This document shows, piece after piece, positions 29,254 to 36,759 of a stretch of 36,759 nt of DNA (positions are counted from its first letter, which is position 1; the number at the start of each line of letters is the position of its first letter). The position numbers and the translations under genes are program-made. Origin of the DNA: Pseudomonas fluorescens (lineage in GTDB: Bacteria > Pseudomonadota > Gammaproteobacteria > Pseudomonadales > Pseudomonadaceae); contig NZ_JAGGOF010000023.1 in NCBI RefSeq assembly GCF_018614775.1, positions 1-36,759 of the forward strand, given 5' to 3'. The notes below the pieces were generated by a model. That model did not search any database. It had not been told where the DNA came from and saw nothing but the letters and a program-made list of their open reading frames with translations.

Positions 29254-30264
29254 TCATGGGGTAAAGATCTCCAACAACCGTGGCGCTATATGGTCCAGGG
29301 CAAGAATATGGGCGGCGGCGTCAATCGCCGCGGCCGCCTTGGGCATGCCATAGACGGCACTGCTGCGCTGGTCCTGGGCGATGGTCACGCAGCCCTGCTG
29401 ACGCATGAGTTTAAGCCCTTGCGCGCCGTCGCGCCCCATGCCGGTGAGTAAAACGCCCACCGCGTCACCGCTCCAGAAATGGGCGACACTCTCGAAAAAC
29501 ACGTCGATGGAAGGCCGGTAGATCTCATGCACCGGCTCGGCGGTGTAGGCCAGCGTGCCGTCCTTCAACAGACGCAGGTGGTGGTTGGTCCCGGCCAGCA
29601 ACACCGTGCCGCTCCGCGGCGCCTCACCCTGCCGGGCCAGGCGAACGTCGTGGCCCGACGCACTGCTCAACCACTCGGCCATGCCCGCGGCAAACACCTC
29701 ATCCACATGCTGGACCAGCACAATGGCCGGGGCAAAGTCCCGCGGCAGGGCCTTGAGCAGGATTTCCAGGGCGGCCGGCCCGCCCGCCGACGAACCGATG
29801 GCCACCAGGCTCTTGCGCGACACCGCCGCGCGCTGTGCAGCCGGGGCCGAGCGCTCACGGTTGCCGCGCTCACCGATCAGCCAGCCGATATTGGCGATCT
29901 TGCGCAACAACGGCGCCGCCGCATCGGCCGGGTTGCCGACGCCCAGCGCGGGCGTGTCGACCACATCCAACGCGCCATGGCCCATGGCCTCGAACACCCG
30001 GTGGACGTTCTGCTGGCTGTCACCGGTGACGATCACGATCGCGCAGGGGCTGTCGGCCATGATCCGCCGGGTGGCCTCCACTCCGTCCATAACGGGCATG
30101 AACAGGTCCATCAGGATCAGGTCCGGGGTGTATTCGGCGCTGCGCTGCACGGCCTCGGCCCCGTTGGCGGCCACCCAGACCAATTGATGCGCCGGCTCGA
30201 ACGCCAGGGCGCGGCGCAAGGCCTCGACCGCCAGGGGCATGTCATTGACGATAGCAACCTTCAA
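29254..30264 (-). CDS. wspF: CheB-type methylesterase WspF
   Basis: 336 residues. The start is a TTG at 30264 that overlaps the wspE stop (TTGA), giving [10 protein letters not shown]. The receiver domain has Asp53 ([11 protein letters not shown]) as phosphorylation site. The C-terminal methylesterase domain shows the catalytic triad: Ser159 in IGSSAGGP, His186 in VQHVDE and Asp279 in GMGRDG. It removes methyl groups from WspA and damps signalling. Loss of WspF is known to raise cyclic-di-GMP and give wrinkly colonies. All key residues are present, so the gene should be functional. The rare TTG start and coupling to wspE may keep its level low. Confidence 0.96.
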   Translation of the reverse strand: MKVAIVNDMPLAVEALRRALAFEPAHQLVWVAANGAEAVQRSAEYTPDLILMDLFMPVMDGVEATRRIMADSPCAIVIVTGDSQQNVHRVFEAMGHGALDVVDTPALGVGNPADAAAPLLRKIANIGWLIGERGNRERSAPAAQRAAVSRKSLVAIGSSAGGPAALEILLKALPRDFAPAIVLVQHVDEVFAAGMAEWLSSASGHDVRLARQGEAPRSGTVLLAGTNHHLRLLKDGTLAYTAEPVHEIYRPSIDVFFESVAHFWSGDAVGVLLTGMGRDGAQGLKLMRQQGCVTIAQDQRSSAVYGMPKAAAAIDAAAHILALDHIAPRLLEIFTP

Positions 30265-32525
30265 GCGCGTGCTCCTCCGATCAATTCGACCACGGCGTCG
30301 AGCAAGGCGTCATCGTGGAAACTCGCCTTGGCCAGATAATAGTCGGCTCCGGCATCCAGGCCACGACGGCGGTCTTCTTCGCGATCCTTGTAGGAAACCA
30401 CCATTACCGGCAACGATTGCAGACGGGTGTCGCGGCGCAGCAGCGACACCAGCTCGATACCGTCCATGCGCGGCATGTCGATGTCGGTGATCAACAAATC
30501 GAAATCGTCCGAGCGCAAGGCGTTCCAGCCGTCCATGCCATCCACCGCCACCGCGACGTCGTAGCCGCGATTGATCAGCAGTTTGCGTTGCAGCTCGCGC
30601 ACGGTGAGCGAATCGTCCACCACCAGGATCCGCTTGCGCGGGGCCTGGGCCTGATGCTGCCGGGCAATGCGCTCCAGTCGTCCGGTATCGAGCAGCTTGT
30701 CCACCGAGCGCAGCAGGTCCTCGACATCGACGATCAACACCACCGAACCATCGTCCAGCAAGGCGCCGGCAGAAATGTCCTGGACCTTGCCCAGGCGTTC
30801 GTCCAGGGGCAGGACCACCAGGGTCCGCTCGCCGATGAAACGTTCGACTGCCACGCCATAGACCGCTTCACGCTCGCGGATCACCACCACCTTGAGGGTC
30901 TGGCCGCTGTTCTGTGTCGGCGGACGATTGAGCAACTGGCTGGCGGCAACCAGCCCGACATGCCGGCCTTCGTGCCAGAAATGCTGGCGGCCTTCGACCT
31001 GGACGATGTCTTCCGGCGCCAAGTCGCACATGCGTTCGATGTGGGCGAGGGGAAAGGCATACGCTTCATCGCCGACTTCCACCACCAGGCTGCGCACCAC
31101 CGACAGCGTCAGTGGCACCTCAAGATGGAAACGGCTGCCCTCGCCCCCCGTCTGCTCCAGCACCACCGCCCCGCGCAACTGCCGGACCATGTGCTGGACG
31201 GCGTCCAGGCCGACGCCACGCCCGGACACTTCAGTGACCTTGTCGCGCAGGCTGAAACCGGGCAGGAACAGGAACGTCAGCAGTTCCTCCTCGCTCAGGC
31301 TGGCCGCCGTCTGCTCGGGGGACAGGCCGCGCTCGACGATGCTGCGGCGAACCCGCTCCAGGTCCACGCCGGCGCCATCATCAGCCAATTCCAGCACCAG
31401 CAGGCCGGCCTGATGAGAGGCCCGCAAGCGGATCAGGCCTTCGGCGGGCTTGCCAGCCGACAGCCGTTGCTCCGGGGTTTCGATGCCATGGTCCACGGCG
31501 TTGCGCAGCAGGTGGGTCAGCGGCGCTTCGAGCTTTTCCAGCACGTCGCGATCGACCTGGGTCTTCTCGCCTTCGATTTCCAGGCGTACCTGCTTGCCCA
31601 GGCTGCGACCGAGGTCACGCACCATGCGCACCTGGCCGGCGAGCACATCGGCAAACGGGCGCATGCGACAGGCCAGCGCCGTGTCATACAGCACCTGCGC
31701 CCGCTGACCGGCCTGCCAGGCGAATTCGTCCAGTTCGGCGATCCTCTGCGCCAACAGCTGCTGGGTGTCGGCCAACAGCCGTCGGGCATCGCCGAGGGCT
31801 TCCTGGGCCTGCAGACCGAGGGCGTGTTCCTTGAGGTGCACATTCAACGCCTCAAGCGCACGCAGGCCGTTGCTCTGCTGGCGCTTGAGGCGTTGCATCG
31901 TCGCCAGCCAGGGCTTGAGGCGCTGGGTTTCCACCAGGGACTTGCTCGACAAATCCAACAGGCTGTTGAGGCGCTCCGCCGTGACCCGCAACACCCGTTC
32001 GCCCCCTTCAGTCACCTGTTTGCCCTTGCGAACGGGGTCCGTTGGCGCGACAGGTTCCGGTTCGGGCATCTCGACGCGAGCCGGCACTGCCGACGGCTCG
32101 ATTTTTGCCAGTGCCGCCAGCGGGTCTGGTGCGGCGTTGGGATCCAGCAAACGTCCCATCAAGGCAACGTATGCATCGATGTGCGATGCGCCGATGTCAT
32201 TGCCCGGCGTCGCGATGCGCGTCAGCAAATCAGTGCCCTGCAGCAAGGCATCGATGTGCTCGGCGCTCAGCACCAGGCGCCGCTCCTGGGCACTGACCAG
32301 GCAATCCTCCATGACATGGGCCACGCTGACCCCGGCGTCCACCCCGACGATTCGCGCCGCGCCCTTGAGCGAGTGGGCGGCGCGCATGCACGATTCCAGA
32401 TGATCGGCCTGGGTCGGATCGCGCTCCAGGGCCAGCAAGCCGGCGCTCAGCACCTGGGTCTGGGCTTCAGCTTCCAGGCTGAACAGCTCCAGCAACGACG
32501 CGTCACGCATCTGATCAGGGGTCAT
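30261..32525 (-). CDS. wspE: CheA-type hybrid histidine kinase WspE
   Basis: 754 residues from the ATG at 32525, which overlaps the wspD stop (ATGA). The open frame continues 134 codons upstream but is antisense-like filler inside wspD. Domains in order: an HPt domain with phospho-His51 ([10 protein letters not shown]), a linker with dimerisation helices (about 155-300), an HATPase domain ([33 protein letters not shown]), a CheW-like regulatory domain (about 490-620), and a C-terminal receiver with [13 protein letters not shown]. It passes phosphate to WspR and WspF. Its own receiver probably acts as a phosphate sink or modulator. Confidence 0.96.
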   Translation of the reverse strand: MTPDQMRDASLLELFSLEAEAQTQVLSAGLLALERDPTQADHLESCMRAAHSLKGAARIVGVDAGVSVAHVMEDCLVSAQERRLVLSAEHIDALLQGTDLLTRIATPGNDIGASHIDAYVALMGRLLDPNAAPDPLAALAKIEPSAVPARVEMPEPEPVAPTDPVRKGKQVTEGGERVLRVTAERLNSLLDLSSKSLVETQRLKPWLATMQRLKRQQSNGLRALEALNVHLKEHALGLQAQEALGDARRLLADTQQLLAQRIAELDEFAWQAGQRAQVLYDTALACRMRPFADVLAGQVRMVRDLGRSLGKQVRLEIEGEKTQVDRDVLEKLEAPLTHLLRNAVDHGIETPEQRLSAGKPAEGLIRLRASHQAGLLVLELADDGAGVDLERVRRSIVERGLSPEQTAASLSEEELLTFLFLPGFSLRDKVTEVSGRGVGLDAVQHMVRQLRGAVVLEQTGGEGSRFHLEVPLTLSVVRSLVVEVGDEAYAFPLAHIERMCDLAPEDIVQVEGRQHFWHEGRHVGLVAASQLLNRPPTQNSGQTLKVVVIREREAVYGVAVERFIGERTLVVLPLDERLGKVQDISAGALLDDGSVVLIVDVEDLLRSVDKLLDTGRLERIARQHQAQAPRKRILVVDDSLTVRELQRKLLINRGYDVAVAVDGMDGWNALRSDDFDLLITDIDMPRMDGIELVSLLRRDTRLQSLPVMVVSYKDREEDRRRGLDAGADYYLAKASFHDDALLDAVVELIGGARA

Positions 32526-33193
32526 GACAGGCTCCGGGCCACGGCGTACAGCAGCTGTTCTTCGTCGAGCCAGCGCACGCTGCGGCCCTTGTACTGCAAC
32601 ACGCCACGGGTGTACTTGCCCGCAGACTGCGAAGCGTTCGCCAGGATGCGCTCGTCGATGGCGTGAATGCCGTCCACCTCGTCCACCGGCACCACCACCG
32701 GCCCGCCCTTGGCCGCGACAATCAACATGCGCGGCATGATTCGTCCGCTGGAAGCCGCCGCCGCGCCGGGTTCCAGGTCCAGCAGGTCCACCAGCGACAG
32801 GCAGGCCACCAATGCCCCGCGCACATTCGCCACCCCCAGCAAGGCCCGCGAACGCTGGTGTGGCAACGAATGGATCGGCTGTAATGGCGCGACTTCCACT
32901 AGGCTGCGAGTGGTCAGGCCCAACCATTCTTCACCCAGGCGAAACATCAGCAACGAGCGGGTGACGATGTCGGTGTCCACCGGCGCATGAACCCGCGCCC
33001 GGTCGTCCTGCTGCAAGGCATAACGGTCGAGCAGCCGGGTGGCGGCGGCCGAATACACCGGGCAATTGCGGCAATGGATATGCTCGACCAGTAGCGGGCA
33101 GGACCTGTCGCCATGAATCCCGATCCGGTTCCAGCAGTCGTCGATGGCCTGGGCGTCGTCATGGGTGAGGTTGTAAGAAACCGGACCGCTCAT
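32522..33193 (-). CDS. wspD: CheW-type coupling protein WspD with N-terminal cysteine module
   Basis: 223 residues from the ATG at 33193, overlapping the wspC stop by 4 bases. The CheW domain occupies about residues 75-220 (LMFRLGEEWLGLTTRSLVEV, RSRALLGVANVRGALVACLSLVDLL). It links WspA to WspE. The N-terminal 55 residues contain four cysteines at 20, 32, 41 and 44, in the pattern CW-RIGIHGD-SCP then HCRNCPVY. Spacing C-x11-C-x8-C-x2-C could bind a metal or iron-sulfur cluster. A standard CheW lacks this extension, and the other coupler here, WspB, does not have it. Confidence 0.94.
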   Translation of the reverse strand: MSGPVSYNLTHDDAQAIDDCWNRIGIHGDRSCPLLVEHIHCRNCPVYSAAATRLLDRYALQQDDRARVHAPVDTDIVTRSLLMFRLGEEWLGLTTRSLVEVAPLQPIHSLPHQRSRALLGVANVRGALVACLSLVDLLDLEPGAAAASSGRIMPRMLIVAAKGGPVVVPVDEVDGIHAIDERILANASQSAGKYTRGVLQYKGRSVRWLDEEQLLYAVARSLS

Positions 33194-34461
33194 CGTTTAC
33201 GCTCACTGTCTGCCGTGCGCCCATTGCGCGCAGCGCGTTCCTGCAATCGACGGGCACCCGCCACGTCGCCCTGGGAAGCCAGCAGCGCCGCCAGATGCAC
33301 CAGGGCCTCGGCGTGTTGCGGTTCAAGATAAAGCGCCTTGCGGTAAAAGCCCTGGGCCTGGAGCGCACTGCCGGCCATGTCGCTGAGCAGCCCCAACCAG
33401 TAGAAGACATGGGCCGCGGGCGGGTGACTGCGCAAGTATTGTTCACACGCCGCACGGGCCTCGGCGCTTTTGCCGCTGTTGGCCAGGGCTGCAATGTGCG
33501 CCAGCAAGGTAGCGGCGTCGCTGCTCTTCGGCTCAGGCACCGGCGCCACACTCGTGGCAAACGGCCGTGGCCGGACCAGCGGCGGGACGATGCGGGACGG
33601 CGGCTGACGCACCGGCAGCGGGGGCGGGGTCGGTATCAAGGCCGGCAATGGTTGTGGATCGGCAACGCCCTGGCGGCTGAAGGCGAACGACTGGGGCACG
33701 CCGATGGAACGCATGCCCAGTCGCCCCAGCAAACTGCCCTCGGCAGGGCCGATGAACAACACGCCCTCCTGGTGGGTCAGGCGCTTGAGCACCTCGAACA
33801 CCCGCCGCTGGATCGGTTGGTCGAAATAGATCAGCAAATTGCGGCAGAACACGAAGTCATAAGGGGCCTCGTTTATCAGCAGGGCCGGATCGAGCAGATT
33901 GCCCACTTGCAGGCGCACCTGCTCGCGCACCCGTTCGCTGAGGCGATAACCCTCATCGTCGGCGACGAAATGCCGCTCACGAAACCCCAGGTCCGCGCCA
34001 CGGAAAGAATTCCTGTAGTAACGGGCTTCCCTCGCCCGCTCCACCGACAGCGGGCTGACGTCGAGGCCGTCGACTTTGAATTGATGAGGGCCCAGACCTG
34101 CGTCGAGCAAGGCCATGGCGATGGAATACGGTTCTTCGCCGGTGGAGCACGGCAGGCTGAGGATGCGCAGCGCACGCAGGTGATTGATCGCGGCCAGGCG
34201 CTTGCCGGCCAGCCTGGCCAGAGTCGAGAACGATTCCGGGTAGCGGAAGAACCAGGTCTCCGGGACGATCACCGCCTCGATCAACGCTTGCTGTTCCTGT
34301 GTCGAATGCTGCAGGGATTGCCAATACTCATCGGCGGTTCGCCCCGGCACGGCTAGGATGCGCTGGCGCACGGCCCGCTCGATGATGGCGGTGCCGACGG
34401 AGGTCACATCGAGGCCGATGCGTTCCTTGAGAAAGTCGAAAAACCGCTGGTCATTGTTCAT
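33190..34461 (-). CDS. wspC: CheR-type methyltransferase WspC with TPR region
   Basis: 423 residues from the ATG at 34461, overlapping the wspB stop by 4 bases. The N-terminal CheR domains (about residues 1-270) show LPCSTGEEPYSIAMALL (S-adenosylmethionine binding) and FVFCRNLLIYFD. A proline-rich linker (PTPPPLPVRQPPSRIVPP) leads to C-terminal TPR-like helices (about 310-410, with HVFYWLGLLSDMAGSALQAQGFYRKALYLEP). It methylates glutamates of WspA to raise kinase activity, opposing WspF. The TPR part probably mediates docking to partners. Confidence 0.95.
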   Translation of the reverse strand: MNNDQRFFDFLKERIGLDVTSVGTAIIERAVRQRILAVPGRTADEYWQSLQHSTQEQQALIEAVIVPETWFFRYPESFSTLARLAGKRLAAINHLRALRILSLPCSTGEEPYSIAMALLDAGLGPHQFKVDGLDVSPLSVERAREARYYRNSFRGADLGFRERHFVADDEGYRLSERVREQVRLQVGNLLDPALLINEAPYDFVFCRNLLIYFDQPIQRRVFEVLKRLTHQEGVLFIGPAEGSLLGRLGMRSIGVPQSFAFSRQGVADPQPLPALIPTPPPLPVRQPPSRIVPPLVRPRPFATSVAPVPEPKSSDAATLLAHIAALANSGKSAEARAACEQYLRSHPPAAHVFYWLGLLSDMAGSALQAQGFYRKALYLEPQHAEALVHLAALLASQGDVAGARRLQERAARNGRTADSERKR

Positions 34462-34994
34462 GACCGCGCCTCGATATCATCCAGGCTCAGCGGCGGCGTG
34501 GGAAACAACAGGGCGCGCACCGAGGCATCGAGCAGGTCGCTGACCCGCACCCATTGCAGCAGTCCATGGGCATCTTCGCGCACTGGGCCCAGATAGGGTG
34601 CCTGCCGGTTCGCCAGGCCATAGGGCTGAAAATCCGCCGGATCACAGCGCAGGGTGTCGGTGGCCTGTTCCAGGATCAGCCCCAATACCTGCGCTGCCTG
34701 CCCATTGTCGGGTCGGTAGTTGACCAGCACCAGCCGCGTGCTGGTACGGGCCTCGGCGTTCTGGCCGAAGGTCAGTGCGCAAAGGTCGATTACCGGCACC
34801 ACCGTCCCGCGCCAGGCGAAGACGCCCGCCACCCAGGACGGCGCCTGGGGGATCGGCTTGAGGGGCAGGCGCGGCAGCACTTCCACCACGTCGATGGCCT
34901 GCACGGCGTAACGCTCGTTGCCGATGCGAAACACCAGGAACAACGTCTGGCGAGCCAGGGGCGCGGCACTACGCCGTGTCTCGAACTCGCCCAT
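34458..34994 (-). CDS. wspB: CheW-type coupling protein WspB
   Basis: 178 residues from the ATG at 34994, overlapping the wspA stop by one base (TGATG). A single CheW domain fills the protein: LFLVFRIGNERYAVQAIDVVEVLP near the N-terminus and WVAGVFAWRGTVVPVIDLCAL in the middle. It couples the WspA receptor to the WspE kinase. It lacks the cysteine module seen in WspD. Confidence 0.95.
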   Translation of the reverse strand: MGEFETRRSAAPLARQTLFLVFRIGNERYAVQAIDVVEVLPRLPLKPIPQAPSWVAGVFAWRGTVVPVIDLCALTFGQNAEARTSTRLVLVNYRPDNGQAAQVLGLILEQATDTLRCDPADFQPYGLANRQAPYLGPVREDAHGLLQWVRVSDLLDASVRALLFPTPPLSLDDIEARS

Positions 34995-36616
34995 CAGACT
35001 TTGAAACGCGAGACGCCGCTGCGCAGCCCGACGGCCACCTGGCTCAGTTCATCGATGGCGGAACTGGCCTGGCGCAGGGACTCTACTGTCTGGCTGCTGG
35101 CATCACCCAGTTGCACCAACGCATGGTTGATCTGCTCGGCCCCCGTGGCCTGGGCCTGCATGCCTTCGTTGACCATCAGCACCCGCGGCGCCAGGGCCTG
35201 GACCTGGTGGATGATCTGCGACAATTGCTCGCCGACCTGTTGCACCTCGGCCATGCCCCGGCGCACTTCTTCGGAGAACTTGTCCATGCCCATCACGCCC
35301 GCCGACACGGCGGACTGGATCTCGCGCACCATCTGTTCGATGTCATACGTCGCCACGGCTGTCTGGTCGGCCAGGCGTCGCACTTCAGTGGCGACCACGG
35401 CGAAACCGCGCCCGTACTCACCGGCTTTCTCGGCCTCGATGGCGGCATTGAGGGACAGCAGGTTGGTCTGGTCGGCCACCTTGACGATGGTCACCACCAC
35501 CTGGTTGATGTTGCCGGCCTTCTCGTTGAGGATCGCCAGCTTGGCGTTCACCAGGTCAGCGGCGCCCATCACCGAGTGCATGGTTTCTTCCATCCGCGCC
35601 AGCCCCTGCTGGCCGGAACCGGCGGCCACCGAGGCCTGGTCGGCAGCGGTGGACACTTCGGTCATGGTGCGCACCAGGTCACGAGAGGTGGCGGCGATTT
35701 CCCGGGACGTCGCACCGATCTCGGTGGTGGTGGCGGCGGTTTCGGTGGCCGTGGCCTGTTGCTGCCGTGAGGTGGCGGCGATCTCGGTCACCGACGTGGT
35801 GACCTGCACCGACGAGCGCTGGGCCTGGGACACCAGCGAGGTCAGCTCGGTCATCATGTCGTTGAAGCCGGTTTCCACGGCGCCGAATTCGTCTTTGCGC
35901 GCCAGGTTCAGGCGCCCGCTCAGGTCGCCGCTGCGCATGATCTCGAGGATTTCCACGATGCAGTTCATCGGCGCCATGATCGCGCGCATCAGCAACAGCC
36001 CGCAGAGCAGCGCGATGATCAGCGCGACGAGAAACGACAGGCCCATGGCGACCTTGGCCGCCGTCACTGCATCGTCGATGGTCCCGGTGGCCGTTTCCGC
36101 CAGCTCGCGATTGCGTTCGATGATGTGGTTCAAATGCGTGCGCCCGCCTATCCAGGCAGGCGTCAGCTCGCTCTCCAGCGCCAACCGCGCGCCTTCGTAA
36201 TCCTTGCGCTGATACAGGTCCAGGACCTTCGCCATGGCCTGGTTGAACGCCTGGTGGTTGGACTCGAATTCGTCGAAAGACGCCTGGTCGGCAGGGTTCT
36301 GGATCAGCGTTTGATAATTCTGGATTTCTTCGCGCAGATGCTGCTCGAAGCCCTGGTAGCGGGCCTTGTCATCCGCGGTGAGTTCCCGGCTCCCGGAAAG
36401 GCCGACGATCTGCTGGGTCAGCACGTAACTGTCGACCCAGCCACCACGGATCATGGAGCTGTAATACACCCCTGGGATCGCGTCGGCCCGCACCCTTTCT
36501 TCACTGTCCTGGATCTTCAACAACCGCGAGTACGAGACAACCACCATCAGCAACATGATGGCGATGATCACAGCAAAACTCGCCAGGATGCGTTGGCGCA
36601 ACGTCCAGTTCTTCAC
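34994..36616 (-). CDS. wspA: Methyl-accepting chemotaxis protein WspA
   Basis: 540 residues from a GTG at 36616 (GAGG 7 bases upstream), giving MKNWTLRQRI. Two transmembrane helices (about residues 11-30 and 186-211) flank a periplasmic four-helix-bundle sensor domain. A HAMP domain (about 211-265, with P216) follows. The long cytoplasmic coiled coil has its hairpin tip at LSLNAAIEAEKAGEYGRGFAVVATEVRRLA. WspA senses surface contact or envelope perturbation and drives WspE. It is the first gene of the wsp operon. There is no C-terminal pentapeptide; the protein ends SGVSRFKV. Confidence 0.96.
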   Translation of the reverse strand: MKNWTLRQRILASFAVIIAIMLLMVVVSYSRLLKIQDSEERVRADAIPGVYYSSMIRGGWVDSYVLTQQIVGLSGSRELTADDKARYQGFEQHLREEIQNYQTLIQNPADQASFDEFESNHQAFNQAMAKVLDLYQRKDYEGARLALESELTPAWIGGRTHLNHIIERNRELAETATGTIDDAVTAAKVAMGLSFLVALIIALLCGLLLMRAIMAPMNCIVEILEIMRSGDLSGRLNLARKDEFGAVETGFNDMMTELTSLVSQAQRSSVQVTTSVTEIAATSRQQQATATETAATTTEIGATSREIAATSRDLVRTMTEVSTAADQASVAAGSGQQGLARMEETMHSVMGAADLVNAKLAILNEKAGNINQVVVTIVKVADQTNLLSLNAAIEAEKAGEYGRGFAVVATEVRRLADQTAVATYDIEQMVREIQSAVSAGVMGMDKFSEEVRRGMAEVQQVGEQLSQIIHQVQALAPRVLMVNEGMQAQATGAEQINHALVQLGDASSQTVESLRQASSAIDELSQVAVGLRSGVSRFKV

Positions 36617-36649
36617 CGTAAAACCTCAGGTACTTTGAAAATGCTCGGG

Positions 36650-36680
36650 AGTATAGCTGAGGGTTGGGGCGCGGCCGTAA
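36650..36680 (-). promoter_or_regulatory. Weak candidate promoter for the wsp operon
   Basis: On the minus strand a TATACT (-10-like, at 36650-36655) lies 33 bases upstream of the wspA GTG, with TTACGG (poor -35) 19 bases further up. It is the only visible candidate before the operon. Spacing and -35 are suboptimal, so this is tentative. Confidence 0.3.
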
Positions 36681-36713
36681 GGGACACTATTCAAACAGCC
36701 GACGCAGTACCAC

Positions 36714-36724
36714 TGTGGGAGCAA
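36714..36724. repeat. Truncated REP tail
   Basis: TGTGGGAGCAA matches the outer tail of the REP elements at 22402 and 28084, but the hairpin core is missing. It is probably a decayed half-element upstream of wspA. Confidence 0.4.
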
Positions 36725-36759
36725 CTGTCTTGATGTCTTTTTTGGAAGAAGACTAATCA

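Noticed and set aside
30315..32666. Long plus-strand open frame opposite wspE
   Set aside because: It is the antisense shadow of a high-GC gene; its translation is rich in Gln, His and Arg with no domain, while wspE on the other strand shows all kinase motifs.
32526..32927. N-terminal extension of WspE
   Set aside because: The frame is open but lies within wspD, gives Gly/Arg-rich filler, and the ATG at 32525 overlaps the wspD stop as elsewhere in the operon.
34554..36200. Plus-strand serine/threonine-rich frame opposite wspA and wspB
   Set aside because: Antisense of the receptor coiled coil; composition explains the Ser/Thr richness.

Overview
This is a chromosomal core-genome window from a Pseudomonas, most likely the P. 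fluorescens group. High GC, the gene content and the gene order support this. The order plsB - mexJK/mexL - rsmJ - DUF72 - tsaB - adk - ppc - lptF - TetR - lysS - prfB - wsp follows, from memory, the P. aeruginosa PAO1 stretch around PA3673-PA3708. Two families of short inverted repeats (REP/REPIN-like) punctuate the intergenic gaps, which is typical of fluorescent pseudomonads. I see no rRNA, tRNA, CRISPR, prophage or insertion sequence, and no gene-free stretch longer than 300 bases.

Layout. 1-1476 (minus): a secreted protein with two Ig-like repeats and a C-terminal domain that I tentatively link to the halovibrin family. A possible fragment of a further minus-strand gene lies at 1-60. 1708-4998 (plus): plsB (membrane phospholipid synthesis) and a DUF4197 exported protein. 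5125-10027: the mexJK RND efflux operon (minus) and the divergent TetR repressor gene mexL, sharing a 36-bp palindromic operator. 10117-14350: rsmJ, a repeat-containing hypothetical protein, and a four-gene minus-strand cluster (hypothetical, DUF72, PEP mutase-like, extensin-like). 14540-18879: tsaB, adk and ppc (tRNA modification, nucleotide metabolism, anaplerosis). 19070-20940 (plus): a small conserved protein, then a DUF4398 lipoprotein and the OmpA-like lipoprotein LptF behind a candidate AlgU (sigma-22) promoter. 21133-25159 (minus): a coupled alpha/beta-hydrolase and membrane protein pair, a DUF1704 putative metallopeptidase with a lipoprotein, and a TetR regulator. 25261-27964 (minus): lysS and prfB, the latter with the classical programmed +1 frameshift.

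28207-36616 (minus): the complete Wsp surface-sensing operon wspA-B-C-D-E-F followed by wspR. WspA (chemoreceptor), WspB and WspD (CheW-type couplers) and WspE (CheA-type kinase with a receiver) form a signalling array. WspC (CheR-type) and WspF (CheB-type) adapt it. WspR makes cyclic-di-GMP when phosphorylated. The first six genes overlap by 1-4 bases, so translation is probably coupled.

No wholly unknown multi-gene system stands out. The best leads are the four-cysteine module at the N-terminus of WspD, the HEXXXH-bearing DUF1704 protein, the Ig-repeat/halovibrin-like secreted protein with its odd downstream frame, and the 45-residue duplicated protein beside rsmJ.
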